In this document: one piece after another, positions 1 to 8,552 of the stretch
How positions within the stretch are numbered: the first letter of the stretch is position 1
How the letters are laid out: every line of letters begins with the position of its first letter
Assembly (NCBI GenBank): GCA_047630275.1
Contig: JBLHVN010000003.1
Span: 310,001 to 374,000 of the forward strand
Length of the DNA: 64,000 nt
Reading direction: 5' to 3'
Source: GCA-2720865 sp047630275
GTDB lineage: Bacteria > Bdellovibrionota > Bacteriovoracia > Bacteriovoracales > Bacteriovoracaceae
Notes under the pieces: generated by a model
Database searches by the model: none
What the model was told of the DNA's origin: nothing
What the model saw: the letters and a program-made list of their open reading frames with translations, nothing else
Program-made: the position numbers and the translations under genes

Positions 1-793
1 CATCACCAAAGGTAACTCTTTCGACCATCGAGCCATCTTTTGCTTTAAAAGCTTCAAGCTGTACGCTCTGTTCAAAGACCGGGATCCTTGTTTCTGCCCA
101 AAGGTCTTTTCCAAAAAGTGTAGGTGCGTTTGCTGTTAAGGCCACCATGGGCGCGCTTAAGATCAGGCTTAAATTATAAAGGTCAGCGGCATCATGTTGT
201 GAAGTTTGTAAATGAATTTGCAAACTAGTGGCCGCGGCCTCCATCATGACATCATCTTTTTTTATATCAAGCTTATCATTGCCTTCTACTTTTATTTCAA
301 AAGGTTTGTTTCCTCGGATCTTGAGGCATTCAGCGTTCAGGGCTTGGTACCTAGTCAAAGCTGACATGTTAGTCATGACTAAGTCTTCATCTCTAACAGT
401 AGGTAAGATTCCAATAGCCGTTACGTCTGCTCCAAACTCTCCAGCTTTTTCATCACATTTATTCCAAAGACCTCGCAAGTCCTCTTCTAAGGCCAAGAGG
501 AATTTCCCCTCAATAACCTGAGGCTTAGAATTTATTTCAAAATTAAATTTTGAGATTTCTGGAACCACTTGAGGGTCGTTAACTAGGGGAAGAAGTTTTT
601 GATTATCCGCTGAAGGAAGCCCCTCACTATCGAGAATCCAACCCTCTAATTCTAGGCCACACATATTATCTTGAGGGACAAAAGCATTTCGCTTAAACCA
701 ACCTCTTAAGATTTCTGTTTCTTCTTTTAGTTTCTTAGAGAATTCTTCTTGATCTAGTTCTGTAAACGTAGATTGCTGGATTTCCTGTCCCAT
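1..793 (-). CDS. GCS2-type glutamate-cysteine ligase family protein (partial)
   Basis: The gene starts with ATG at 793 and runs off the left edge, so about 264 N-terminal residues are visible. The protein begins MGQEI and contains LELEGWILD, then a stretch reading VVPEISKFNFEIN, then ATAIGILPTVR-like and DDVMMEAAATSLQIHLQ segments. These are the hallmark blocks of the glutamate-cysteine ligase family 2 fold, which joins a carboxylate to an amino group with ATP. The exact substrate of this subfamily is not known to me, so glutathione synthesis is only a possibility. The small acidic-protein gene ending at 840 lies just upstream on the same strand, so the two may be co-transcribed. Confidence 0.8.
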   Translation of the reverse strand, partial: MGQEIQQSTFTELDQEEFSKKLKEETEILRGWFKRNAFVPQDNMCGLELEGWILDSEGLPSADNQKLLPLVNDPQVVPEISKFNFEINSKPQVIEGKFLLALEEDLRGLWNKCDEKAGEFGADVTAIGILPTVRDEDLVMTNMSALTRYQALNAECLKIRGNKPFEIKVEGNDKLDIKKDDVMMEAAATSLQIHLQTSQHDAADLYNLSLILSAPMVALTANAPTLFGKDLWAETRIPVFEQSVQLEAFKAKDGSMVERVTFGD

Positions 794-839
794 AATTCTA
801 TCTTCCTGATAGCAGCATTAAAATTTTACAAAGAAGATT

Positions 840-1211
840 CTATTTTTGAATCTTCTTTTTATTAGCTTGGAGGGCGGCTAGATCCTCTTTGCTTAACTTT
901 AGAAGTTGAGTCACCCTAACTTCTTCATCTTCACCTTCGTTATTGACACCTTGCTTTGTAGCAACTTCATCCATGGCATTGATCTCTTCATCGTCAAAGC
1001 TTAGGAGGTTATCTTCTTCCACATGTGCGACAGGAGCAGCAGCCTCTCTGGCTTTAATTCTTTCAGCTAATTCACCCTTAGTGTAGAGGTCATCTGTATC
1101 ATTAACTTGAGCTCGCTTATCGCGCTCCCCTGTTAATTGAGCCAAGATTTTCGCATATTTTGAAATCTGCGAAACCAATTGCTTATTTGTTAGGTCTGGT
1201 ATCTTGACCAT
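840..1211 (-). CDS. Uncharacterised acidic small protein
   Basis: A 123-residue soluble protein that I do not recognise. The N-terminal 60 residues are helical and mixed-charge (start MVKIPDLTNKQLV), the middle is strongly acidic (EEDNLLSFDDEE and EGEDEEVRV), and the C-terminal 20 residues are lysine-rich (ending NKKKIQK). There is no signal peptide or membrane segment. It ends 46 bases before the start of the GCS2-type ligase gene on the same strand, which suggests one transcript. Function unknown; it could be a small DNA- or protein-binding accessory factor, but nothing in the sequence decides this. Confidence 0.6.
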   Translation of the reverse strand: MVKIPDLTNKQLVSQISKYAKILAQLTGERDKRAQVNDTDDLYTKGELAERIKAREAAAPVAHVEEDNLLSFDDEEINAMDEVATKQGVNNEGEDEEVRVTQLLKLSKEDLAALQANKKKIQK

Positions 1212-1356
1212 TAATTCTCCACTACGATCCTACGCCTTTGTAGGCCCTGAGATTATAGCAAAGGCTTTCCTAAAGCGAAAATTTTATTTATTGATGTTTA
1301 AAAAGCGAATCCCTCAAGTACTCAAGAGATAAAAAATGCGCTAAGATAAGAGAATT

Positions 1357-1896
1357 ATGAATATTGAGAAGCTTTACGACGAAATTATTGATGATCTTAA
1401 GCAAGGCAAAAGAGGCTTGCGCAAACTGACTGCCTCTCAAATTGAAGGTTTGATCAATAACTGGAACCGAGATCAATTAAAATTGATCCTCTGTATCCTC
1501 GATCATTCCATTGAAGATTTGGTTTGTTTTGATGAACCTCTTATCAAAGCGATCCTTGAAGAAACAGAACCCGAACTTCTTATCTTTCTCTTAGGAGCAG
1601 CTCAAAAGCATTCAATTGCAGCCAGGGCCAAAGACGGCTTTCCCCCTAGCTCTGACTTTTTGAATGCTTTAAAATATGTCCTAGCCTCTCCCCTTATAAA
1701 AAACCCTGAGGTACTTGAGTGGACCCTAAGAACCATTGAGCAACTAGGAATGAAGAGCATCTTATTTAAAAAACAAATCTTAGAATTAAAACCTGGGCTA
1801 GGCTCTTTGTTTAATCAACATAAAAAATCAAGCCGCCAACTAATAGAGCATCTTGAAAAACGCTGGGCCCCCCTTAAGGGAGGTCCCCTTGGCTGA
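1357..1896 (+). CDS. Uncharacterised helical protein
   Basis: A 179-residue, leucine-rich, apparently all-helical cytoplasmic protein (start MNIEKLYDEIIDDL). It has no signal peptide and no motif that I can place. The repeated pattern of two short helices per unit (for example EDLVCFDEPLIKAILEE and PEVLEWTLRTIEQLG) is like HEAT/ARM-type helical repeats, but this is only an impression. A TAAGAT box lies 9 nt before the ATG. The next gene overlaps its 3' end by 8 nt, so the two are translationally coupled and probably work together. Confidence 0.6.
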   Translation: MNIEKLYDEIIDDLKQGKRGLRKLTASQIEGLINNWNRDQLKLILCILDHSIEDLVCFDEPLIKAILEETEPELLIFLLGAAQKHSIAARAKDGFPPSSDFLNALKYVLASPLIKNPEVLEWTLRTIEQLGMKSILFKKQILELKPGLGSLFNQHKKSSRQLIEHLEKRWAPLKGGPLG

Positions 1897-2233
1897 TAAG
1901 AAGTTTACCCCTGAAGAGATGGCCAAAACCTTATCAAAAGTTCTAGACGCCACTAACAGACCATTGTTTGGAAGAGAGCCTGAAAAGAAAGAACAAGTTC
2001 AGATCCTTCCCGATAAAACTGTCAGCCCTGGAAAGTTTCTCCCTCACCACCTCCTTCCGGGAGCCTACAAGGCCCATCCTCAGACCATCGCAGCTGTCAG
2101 AAAAGACATTTTCTTAGGTGGTGAAGGCTTCGAAGATCTCGAAGAAATCATCGAATGTTCTAGCTGCAAAGAGTCACTAGACAAGCAATTTTGGGTATTT
2201 TGCCCCATGTGCGGCGCCTCATTTAGTGAATAA
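1889..2233 (+). CDS. Small protein with C-terminal zinc ribbon
   Basis: The frame is open from 1853, but I place the start at TTG 1889 because AAGGGAGG at 1876-1884 is a strong ribosome binding site with good spacing. This gives 114 residues (start MADKKFTPEEMAKTL). The last 30 residues hold CSSC and CPMC, spaced as a single zinc ribbon close to the C-terminus, a layout seen in small adaptor or nucleic-acid-binding proteins. It overlaps the preceding gene by 8 nt. The specific function is unknown. Confidence 0.65.
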   Translation: MADKKFTPEEMAKTLSKVLDATNRPLFGREPEKKEQVQILPDKTVSPGKFLPHHLLPGAYKAHPQTIAAVRKDIFLGGEGFEDLEEIIECSSCKESLDKQFWVFCPMCGASFSE

Positions 2234-2234
2234 C

Positions 2235-2298
2235 TGACTAAAATCGGGGGATGTAAATCTTTGTAAGAAGTTGATGATTTACGTCTAGTCACACCCCC
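2235..2298 (+). other. Structured intergenic element upstream of dksA
   Basis: GATGTAAATC (2250-2259) pairs with GATTTACGTC (2276-2285) through one G-T wobble. TGACTA (2235-2240) pairs with TAGTCA (2286-2291), stacking directly on that stem with a 9-nt bulge. The bulge carries GGGG, which could instead pair with CCCCC at 2294-2298, a pairing that crosses the first. No T-run follows, so this is not a plain intrinsic terminator. It may be a leader RNA of dksA or the 3' end of the upstream operon. Confidence 0.4.
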
Positions 2299-2400
2299 TA
2301 TAAATTCAAGAAATCTTTTCGAGGACATTATGACCGAAAGGCTATTCAATTACAGAGACCGGATGTCGAAGTAAGAGTAGTGAGTAGGTGGGACAGGGAC

Positions 2401-2416
2401 TACCGGGTGACCGGTA
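2401..2416 (+). promoter_or_regulatory. GNRA-type hairpin just before the dksA ribosome binding site
   Basis: TACCGG and CCGGTA form a perfect 6-bp stem closed by a GTGA loop, a GNRA-class tetraloop. It ends 4 nt before the AGGAG ribosome binding site of dksA. A stable hairpin in this place could modulate translation start, but there is no direct evidence of regulation. Confidence 0.4.
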
Positions 2417-2435
2417 AAAACAGGAGCAGGATTCT

Positions 2436-2852
2436 ATGGCAAAACGCAAACCATTGAATAAGAAAGAATTGAAAGAAATCAAATCAATCCTTTTGAAAGC
2501 TAAAGAAGAAATTTTAAACAATGCTAAGGGGCAAGAAAGCTTTTGCCTCGACAAGGAGGAGCTTATGGATCCTCTAGACGAAGCCTCCGCTAATATTGAG
2601 GCACAACGAGAACTTCGTATGAGAAATCGTGAAGTTTTCTATCTGAAGAAATTAAACAAAACATTAGAGCGAATTGAAAAAGATGGTTATGGCGAGTGCG
2701 AAGAGTGCGGCCTACACATTGGATTTGTTCGTCTTAAAGCTAGGCCTACAGCTGAGCTGTGTATCGCCTGTAAAGAAGAAAATGAAATGGTTGAGAACTC
2801 ATCATGGAAACGATCAAAGTCGTTAGGATTAGCTCTCAACGAGGTTAGATAA
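2436..2852 (+). CDS. dksA: DksA/TraR-type RNA polymerase-binding transcription factor
   Basis: A 138-residue protein with the DksA layout. An N-terminal helical region is followed by the coiled-coil tip motif (MDPLDEASANIEAQREL, with conserved acidic residues) and a C-terminal zinc finger, CEECG and CIAC, in about residues 85-115. DksA enters the RNA polymerase secondary channel and, with ppGpp, adjusts initiation at rRNA and amino-acid promoters. The length is close to the usual 140-150 residues. The ATG has AGGAGCAGG upstream. The leader carries a GNRA-type hairpin and a larger structured element, which suggests post-transcriptional control. Paralogs of this family are common, so it may not be the only DksA in the genome. 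Confidence 0.85.
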   Translation: MAKRKPLNKKELKEIKSILLKAKEEILNNAKGQESFCLDKEELMDPLDEASANIEAQRELRMRNREVFYLKKLNKTLERIEKDGYGECEECGLHIGFVRLKARPTAELCIACKEENEMVENSSWKRSKSLGLALNEVR

Positions 2853-2900
2853 GCATTTTTTGATGGCCTCCTCACGGATGAAGAGGCCAACAAAATACCT

Positions 2901-3281
2901 ATGAGTAACTCCAATCAAATCCATTCAGTCGTTACCAGCTTTTATACCAAAGCTATTAAAGACCCTATTATCGGTTTTCACTTTAGGAAGATTCAGGCCT
3001 TCGAAGGAAGCGATCCCTTAAGACCACCAATTGAAGCTTTTGCCCACCATATCCCTAGGATTGTGAATTTTTGGCGGATGCAATTATTAGATGAAAAGAA
3101 CTTAGAAGAAGTCCCTTTCAACCTCCTTAAGACTCATGAGTACTTAGGATTAAAGCGAGGACAAATTGATAGGTGGCTCTTACTTTTTATTGAAACAATC
3201 TATGAGTCAGATTCCGATGAGAAGTTTAAAAAGGACTGGGAAAAGAAGGCCCGTCACTTTCGTTCTAAGTTCTCTTCCTGA
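2901..3281 (+). CDS. Group III truncated haemoglobin-like protein
   Basis: A 126-residue protein with the globin signature of the truncated group III type. It has an early FYTKAIKDPIIGFHF block, FAHHIPRIVNFWRMQLL in the middle, and LLKTHEYLGL then RWLLLFIETI near the C-terminus. The His in KTHEYLGL is in the place of the proximal haem ligand (F8). Such proteins bind haem and oxygen or nitric oxide in the cytoplasm; the physiological role is usually unclear. It is 48 nt downstream of dksA and probably read from the same transcript. Its 3' end overlaps a convergent lipoprotein gene by 28 nt. Confidence 0.75.
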   Translation: MSNSNQIHSVVTSFYTKAIKDPIIGFHFRKIQAFEGSDPLRPPIEAFAHHIPRIVNFWRMQLLDEKNLEEVPFNLLKTHEYLGLKRGQIDRWLLLFIETIYESDSDEKFKKDWEKKARHFRSKFSS

Positions 3282-3682
3282 TTCCCCTCTTCAATTGGCT
3301 TTTCTGCTTTAAAAACTTTTTTGATAAAATGCTTTAGTACTGGCTCCTCTTCAACTTCATCAAAGAGCCAGTTTGCAAAATGATACTGTCCTAGCCTTAT
3401 GGCCTCTTGCCTAGCTTGTTCGACTGTTTCAAATTGAATGGTGATCAACTCAACCTTTCTTACCTTTATTCTTTTTCCCGTACCTACCACGCAGCCTGGG
3501 CCATAGTTTTCACACAGAACTCTTTTATGGGGTTCACTAGGACCAATTGGAACTAACTCTATATTAGGTTCACTTTTTTGGGCCAGCCTCCACATTTGAG
3601 ATGGTGAAAAGGTCTCTTCTTCTTTGGTGCAAGAACAAGAGGTGATAAAGAAGACAAGGAATAAGCTTAAGAATAATTTCAT
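3254..3682 (-). CDS. Small lipoprotein of unknown function
   Basis: The ATG at 3682 gives 142 residues with a typical lipoprotein signal ending in FFITSC (lipobox cysteine), followed by Ser-Cys-Thr and a charged linker. The upstream ATG at 3691 lies inside a TATAAT box (3690-3695), so I prefer 3682, which would be a leaderless start 7 nt after that box. The mature part has two further cysteines (CENYGPGCVV) and a glutamate-rich C-terminus. Residues VELITIQFETVEQARQEAIRLGQYHFANW look like a compact alpha/beta unit. Convergent with the truncated globin gene. Function unknown. Confidence 0.6.
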   Translation of the reverse strand: MKLFLSLFLVFFITSCSCTKEEETFSPSQMWRLAQKSEPNIELVPIGPSEPHKRVLCENYGPGCVVGTGKRIKVRKVELITIQFETVEQARQEAIRLGQYHFANWLFDEVEEEPVLKHFIKKVFKAEKPIEEGNQEENLERK

Positions 3683-3689
3683 AGGTTTC

Positions 3690-3695
3690 ATTATA
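3690..3695 (-). promoter_or_regulatory. -10 box for a possibly leaderless lipoprotein mRNA
   Basis: On the minus strand TATAAT is followed by 7 nt and then ATG (3682). No ribosome binding site fits. The -35 region falls in the preceding terminator and is weak (TTCGCC at 17-nt spacing). Confidence 0.4.
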
Positions 3696-3704
3696 ACATA
3701 TAAA

Positions 3705-3728
3705 AAAACCCCGGCGAACCGGGGTTTT
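3705..3728 (-). terminator. Intrinsic terminator of the outer-membrane barrel gene
   Basis: AAAACCCCGG and CCGGGGTTTT form a perfect 10-bp stem around a 4-nt loop, followed on the minus strand by a T-run. It lies 33 nt after the stop codon at 3761 and is nearly symmetric, so it may also stop plus-strand transcription. Confidence 0.85.
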
Positions 3729-3760
3729 AAATAGGCTGGTTTAATATCTCTTCCTGAGAA

Positions 3761-5026
3761 TTAGAAAAATAATCTAAAATCTAATGAGTGGAGTGATGAA
3801 GGCTTAACCCCGTCAATCTCACCCTTTACGGGAACCTTTAAGTTGTACTCCAACTGAGCAAACCATAGCTTAGCTCTTGGAGTAAAAGTAATATGTTCAG
3901 TATCAAGCATTCCTCTGAACATAAGACCTAGACGGTCTCCCCATACATAGGCCCCAACTTCCGCTCCAACATAAAGACCATCAGTAAAGTCATAGGCTTT
4001 TCTTTTATGAAGTCCAGCAAAAGGCTTAAAGTCTAAAAAAGACAGTTCCATCTCGTACTCACCATGGAGTCTGATAAGTGGATCAAATCCATAATTAGTT
4101 TCTCCGCCCTTCGCGACATTATCAGTAATTGTTGCGATCTTGATTTCGTTAATCGATGCATAACCTGTCATCTTGTTATAAGTGTAGCCCACTTGAATAT
4201 CAGTAGAGGCGTTAACAGTTGTATTATCTTCTTCTGGTAAATCAACAGTGTCAGCATTTCTAGCTAGTGTATCTGCAGTCACTCGAAGAGCCACGTCAGA
4301 ACGACCTAGAGCATAAAGATTAACATGCCCAAACCAGTTCTCTCCTTTAATCCAGTTTACTAAAAAGCCTGCATGAGCCTCCCCTTTGATATAAGGAAAG
4401 AGTGATGGGGTGGCTGCGTTACTTGGCCAAAAGTACTTATTCAAGTATGGAGTTGCTGCTGCCTCTTCAGAAGCATCAGAACAAGCTGCTGCAATATAAA
4501 GAGCGACAATATCTTGTCCAGCTGTTGGGTTAAGCCCACAACTGGCGATCTCTGCAAATTCTGCTGGTACTAGAGAAGCGATATCTGCTGCTGTTAATGG
4601 ACGAGACTCAATCCCTAGATGAAAGCCTAAGTTAAATCCAAATCTAAGATCAGGGATAAACTTGATTCCACCAATTGAGAAACTAAAGATTGGTATACCA
4701 AAGTCTACGTTCACTCTTAGGGTCTGCTCCGTTTTATCGTACTTATTTAAAAAAGCCGTGGCAGCAGCGATCTTTGCATCAGTATCACCAGGAGTCTTTG
4801 AAAGACCTTCAGCTTCGTCAATAACGTCTTGAACATCAGCATTTAGCCAAGCGCTGACATCAAAAAGAAAATCATGCCCCGGGGCCCTAAGCATCTCGAC
4901 GGTACGGAATTTATCTTCAAGTAAAGTATATCTTTTGACCGGGTCAGCAGCTTGGGCTTCGGCTAAAAAGATAATTCCTAAAACGAGACAGAGGAGACGC
5001 AGATAAGTCTGTATTGATGGCTTCAT
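3761..5026 (-). CDS. Outer-membrane beta-barrel protein
   Basis: The frame is open from 5131, but the start is placed at ATG 5026. AAGGAAG lies just upstream there and a clean signal peptide follows, ending near EAQAADP. This gives 421 residues. The body is made of alternating amphipathic strands with many aromatic and glycine residues, and the protein ends in LDFRLFF, a terminal phenylalanine typical of BAM-inserted barrels. Two Cys (SCGLNP and AACSD) sit in what look like external loops. It has its own terminator. No named family is recognised; it could be a porin-like or attachment protein. Confidence 0.65.
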   Translation of the reverse strand: MKPSIQTYLRLLCLVLGIIFLAEAQAADPVKRYTLLEDKFRTVEMLRAPGHDFLFDVSAWLNADVQDVIDEAEGLSKTPGDTDAKIAAATAFLNKYDKTEQTLRVNVDFGIPIFSFSIGGIKFIPDLRFGFNLGFHLGIESRPLTAADIASLVPAEFAEIASCGLNPTAGQDIVALYIAAACSDASEEAAATPYLNKYFWPSNAATPSLFPYIKGEAHAGFLVNWIKGENWFGHVNLYALGRSDVALRVTADTLARNADTVDLPEEDNTTVNASTDIQVGYTYNKMTGYASINEIKIATITDNVAKGGETNYGFDPLIRLHGEYEMELSFLDFKPFAGLHKRKAYDFTDGLYVGAEVGAYVWGDRLGLMFRGMLDTEHITFTPRAKLWFAQLEYNLKVPVKGEIDGVKPSSLHSLDFRLFF

Positions 5027-5249
5027 AAGTTCTTCCTTAAACTTAGAGGTTGAAAAATAAATTTTGTAAGTCCTCCTAGGATAGTGAATTTTGAGAATTT
5101 GTAAATACTGGAAATATTTATAATTACCCATGCGTTTTCATCGGTCTTAAAAGTTAAAAAAGCAGTGCTGCGAAGTTGCAAAAGAAAGACCGAGCACGCA
5201 AAATAGGTATAGAAATTAATTGTAAATTTGGGCACTTAACGAGGAAGCC

Positions 5250-7421
5250 TTGGCTAAAAAACACACTCTTTATATCTTAGATATTAAAATTCCAGACGAA
5301 GACTCACAAAGAATCCCCGTCCAAGGTAAGATCACTGTAGGTTCTGCTAGTGATGTTGATATCTGTATTGAAGAGTTTGGTCTTGCTCCTCGCCACTGTA
5401 TCTTTCGCGACAACAATGAAGTGCTCACTGTTCAAAACACAGCCGGAGACGGAGGCATCATCGTTGGTAAGCAAGAGCTTAATCACGGAAAGATGTACAT
5501 CGTTGATAAGGGAGACTCCATAAAGATTGGAGATCTAACCTTTGTCATCCGAACTGAAAAGGTGGATGGTCAATTTGTTGATGATCAAGGCGAAACTCTT
5601 ACCGATACATATGTTGATGAGATGGATGAAGAAGAAGCAAAGACAAGCTCCTTTATCTCTCGCATCTCTTCTTTGTTTAAAAGAAATAAAGCTGAAAACT
5701 TAACAGAACCAGAAAAAGAAGAAATAGACAAAGTTCAAATCATCGATCATTCAGCAGAAGAAGTCGAAGAAGATGATGATGAAGTAGATGAAGACGAAGA
5801 TACTGCTCCTAATAGAGAGTTCCCATCCGGTGCCTTAGGGAAGATTGAGCCTAAGAAAGTTAGAGTATCTCCTTATATAGTGGCCAGAAGAGCTGGTTTT
5901 ATAGTCCGCCTCTTAGGTTTGATTATTAACCTTGCAGTCGTCTATTCGATCTATCTTTACGCCCTTCCCTTGTTAAAAATAGAAGCCTACTTTCAAAAGG
6001 GCTTTGATCTATTAACTCCCTTTATAGAAAAAGGTATGCCTCTTTTAAGCCCTCATGTACCAGAGAGTATCCTAACTTTCTTAAGCAGCTATACCTTTTT
6101 AAAGATCCTGTCTCTTTATTTAGCCGTGGAGATCATCGCGGCCCTTATCTTTGGTTGTAGCATTGGTTTATTTTTATTAGGTGCTACCGGACATGGTGGT
6201 TTTCTTAGTAAAAGAATTAAGGCCCTTGTTAGAACCTTAATAGGATTTATAACCTCTCCCCTTCTTATCTTTGATGCTCCCGTACTTTTAAGGATTAGGT
6301 CTTTAAAAGAAGTCCTAAGTTTTAGTCAAATCGAAAAAAGAAGTAACTTCTTAAGCCTCTTTTTAGGTTTTACAATATTCCCGGTAGTCTTAATCGCAAC
6401 AATCATTTGGCCTTTGGTTGCTGACCCGATTCTCTTAAAGAACCCAGAATTCTTAGAAGCTAAGAGCGCCGTTAGGAAAAAAGGAAAACGAGAAGCAAAC
6501 TTCATCTCCCTCTGTGCTTACTTTAAGATCAAAACAAAGTTTTATAAAAAAGATTCCTTAGAGTTTATCCCCTCTATTGAAAGAGGTGGACCAACTCTAC
6601 ATCTTATCGATTTAAAAAAAGGAGATAAGGTCAGCCTGAGTAAGTTAAAAGAGATTGATTTAAATCCAGAATTTCAGAAGATGGTCGAGTTGAATCCTTT
6701 CTTTTCAAGCTTCACCCCTCATCTTTATAAGTTTATGAACGAGCAAGAAGACTCTCATGAAATTACGCGAGAGATTGCTGACCTTCAAAAGGATGCTCTC
6801 GGGATTACTCCAATGAGGCTTCATCAAATCCTTTTAGATCATGGTCCATACTTAAATGGACTTATGTCCCTTCGCATGAAGATACTAAAAGAGCTTGGTA
6901 TTGTTCAGAAATTTAAAACAACATTTTTTAACGCCGGAAGAAAAGATTATTTAGCTATTGAAGAAAGTGGAGATACGCCAAATAAGTCGATCTATATTCT
7001 TCCTATTGGTGCCATGAAGATTGAACCTATTAAGATTCACTTTAATAAGAAAACGGGGAATTTAGCTCAAACATTCTTACTAAATTTCTTCAAGACCTCA
7101 GGGACCTTTCCTCAAGAGTTTACCTACGATGCCTCTGCCGTTGAGCAATGGAACGCCCTTAGCCTCATCGACTTCTTTGCCTTTGCTAAAGATAAAGAGG
7201 CCCCCTTATCTGCTCAAAAAGGGATCCTAGAGTTCTATCAATCCAAGATTGAAATCCTAAAATCTCCTAAAGACCTATCAGCTAGGTCTAAGAAGGCATA
7301 TGAGAAGCTTCTCAAAGATAGTTTTAACCGTACATCTAAGGCCCTTGGGGAATCTAAGCTAGCAACAGAGCTCCTTAAGTTGACGGAGCAGCTTCCAGAT
7401 TATAATAAAGAGGCTAAATGA
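5250..7421 (+). CDS. FHA-domain membrane protein with RDD-like membrane region
   Basis: TTG start at 5250 with GAGGAAG upstream, giving 723 residues. Residues about 5-105 form a forkhead-associated (phosphothreonine-binding) domain, with VGSASDVDI and LAPRHCIF at the usual places. Residues 120-190 are very acidic. Residues 207-395 hold about four membrane segments beginning VARRAGFIVRLLGLIIN, which resembles an RDD-type membrane unit. The C-terminal 320 residues are soluble and of unknown fold. FHA domains read Ser/Thr phosphorylation, so this may couple a kinase signal to the envelope. It overlaps tgt by 4 nt, so the two are translated in tandem; the functional link is unknown. Confidence 0.65.
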   Translation: MAKKHTLYILDIKIPDEDSQRIPVQGKITVGSASDVDICIEEFGLAPRHCIFRDNNEVLTVQNTAGDGGIIVGKQELNHGKMYIVDKGDSIKIGDLTFVIRTEKVDGQFVDDQGETLTDTYVDEMDEEEAKTSSFISRISSLFKRNKAENLTEPEKEEIDKVQIIDHSAEEVEEDDDEVDEDEDTAPNREFPSGALGKIEPKKVRVSPYIVARRAGFIVRLLGLIINLAVVYSIYLYALPLLKIEAYFQKGFDLLTPFIEKGMPLLSPHVPESILTFLSSYTFLKILSLYLAVEIIAALIFGCSIGLFLLGATGHGGFLSKRIKALVRTLIGFITSPLLIFDAPVLLRIRSLKEVLSFSQIEKRSNFLSLFLGFTIFPVVLIATIIWPLVADPILLKNPEFLEAKSAVRKKGKREANFISLCAYFKIKTKFYKKDSLEFIPSIERGGPTLHLIDLKKGDKVSLSKLKEIDLNPEFQKMVELNPFFSSFTPHLYKFMNEQEDSHEITREIADLQKDALGITPMRLHQILLDHGPYLNGLMSLRMKILKELGIVQKFKTTFFNAGRKDYLAIEESGDTPNKSIYILPIGAMKIEPIKIHFNKKTGNLAQTFLLNFFKTSGTFPQEFTYDASAVEQWNALSLIDFFAFAKDKEAPLSAQKGILEFYQSKIEILKSPKDLSARSKKAYEKLLKDSFNRTSKALGESKLATELLKLTEQLPDYNKEAK

Positions 7422-8548
7422 GCGTACGCGAAGAAGTTAAAAAACATTTTCAGTTTAAGGTAGTCCATGAAGATAAGAATTCAGGGGCTAGGGCCGGTGA
7501 AATAACGACTCCTCACGGAGTTATTCCTACACCTGTGTTCATGCCTGTTGGTACTCATGGGGCAATTAAAGCCTTACAGCCTAGCTCCCTTGAAGATATG
7601 GATACAAAGATCATCCTATCAAACACCTATCATCTTCACTTATCTCCAGGTAGCGACCTGATTAAGAAAGCTGGTGGCCTGCATAAGTTCATGAATTGGC
7701 CAAGGCCCATTCTTACTGACTCTGGTGGCTTTCAAGTTTTTTCCCTTCAAGGAAAGAGCTTAAAAGAAGAAGGGGCAGAATTTAAAGATCAAAATGGTAA
7801 GCCCATTCTCCTCTCTCCTGAAACATCCATCGAGATTCAACAGAACCTCGGCAGTGACATCATGATGGCCTTTGATGAGTGTATTCCTTATCCGGCCACT
7901 AGAGAGTATACAAAGAATTCAATCGATAGAACTCACAGGTGGCTTGACCGCTGTATCAATACTTGGACTAACCCTAAGCAGGCCCTCTTTGGAATCATTC
8001 AAGGCTCTACTTATGACGACTTAAGAGATGAGTGTATAGAAGAAGTGGTCTCAAGAGACCTTCCTGGTTACGCCATTGGTGGAGTCAGCGTTGGAGAGGG
8101 ACCAGAACTTATGGAGAAGGCCGTTAAGTACGCTGCTCCTAAGATGCCAAAAGATAAGCCACGTTATGTTATGGGCGTTGGTAATCCTGAAGACCTCTTT
8201 ATGATCTGGGAACATGGAATTGATATGAGTGATTGTATCATTCCAACTAAGTTTGCCAGAGGCGGAACTTTCTTTACTAACCGTGGAAAGATCCGAATAA
8301 AACATAAGAACTATAGAAGAGATTTCTATCCAATTGAACCAAATTGCGATTGTTATACTTGTAAGAACTTTACTCGTAGTTACGTAAAGCATCTCTTTGA
8401 TTCAAATGAAATTCTAGGGGCCATCTTGGCCACCAATCATAATATTGCTTTTTATAAGGGCCTTGCTGAAAGGGCCAGAGAGGCCATCCTTGAGGACCGC
8501 TATCTTGAATTTAAAGCTGAATTTCTCGCTGGGTACTTAGGAAAGTAA
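7418..8548 (+). CDS. tgt: Queuine/preQ1 tRNA-guanine transglycosylase
   Basis: 376 residues, the usual length. Tgt swaps guanine-34 of GUN-anticodon tRNAs for preQ1 in bacteria. Family blocks are all present: LTDSGGFQVFSL (catalytic Asp region), FGIIQG, GYAIGGVSVGEG, YVMGVG, and SDCIIPTKFARGGTFFT with the nucleophile Asp. The zinc site is CDCYTC plus a later His in LATNHN. The usual PTRNAR segment reads PTKFAR, a small divergence near the active site. The ATG overlaps the stop of the FHA gene (ATGA). Confidence 0.95.
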   Translation: MSVREEVKKHFQFKVVHEDKNSGARAGEITTPHGVIPTPVFMPVGTHGAIKALQPSSLEDMDTKIILSNTYHLHLSPGSDLIKKAGGLHKFMNWPRPILTDSGGFQVFSLQGKSLKEEGAEFKDQNGKPILLSPETSIEIQQNLGSDIMMAFDECIPYPATREYTKNSIDRTHRWLDRCINTWTNPKQALFGIIQGSTYDDLRDECIEEVVSRDLPGYAIGGVSVGEGPELMEKAVKYAAPKMPKDKPRYVMGVGNPEDLFMIWEHGIDMSDCIIPTKFARGGTFFTNRGKIRIKHKNYRRDFYPIEPNCDCYTCKNFTRSYVKHLFDSNEILGAILATNHNIAFYKGLAERAREAILEDRYLEFKAEFLAGYLGK

Positions 8549-8552
8549 GAAG

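Noticed and set aside
5027..5131. Longer N-terminus of the outer-membrane barrel protein
   Set aside because: The extra 35 residues would hide the signal peptide; the ribosome binding site fits ATG 5026.
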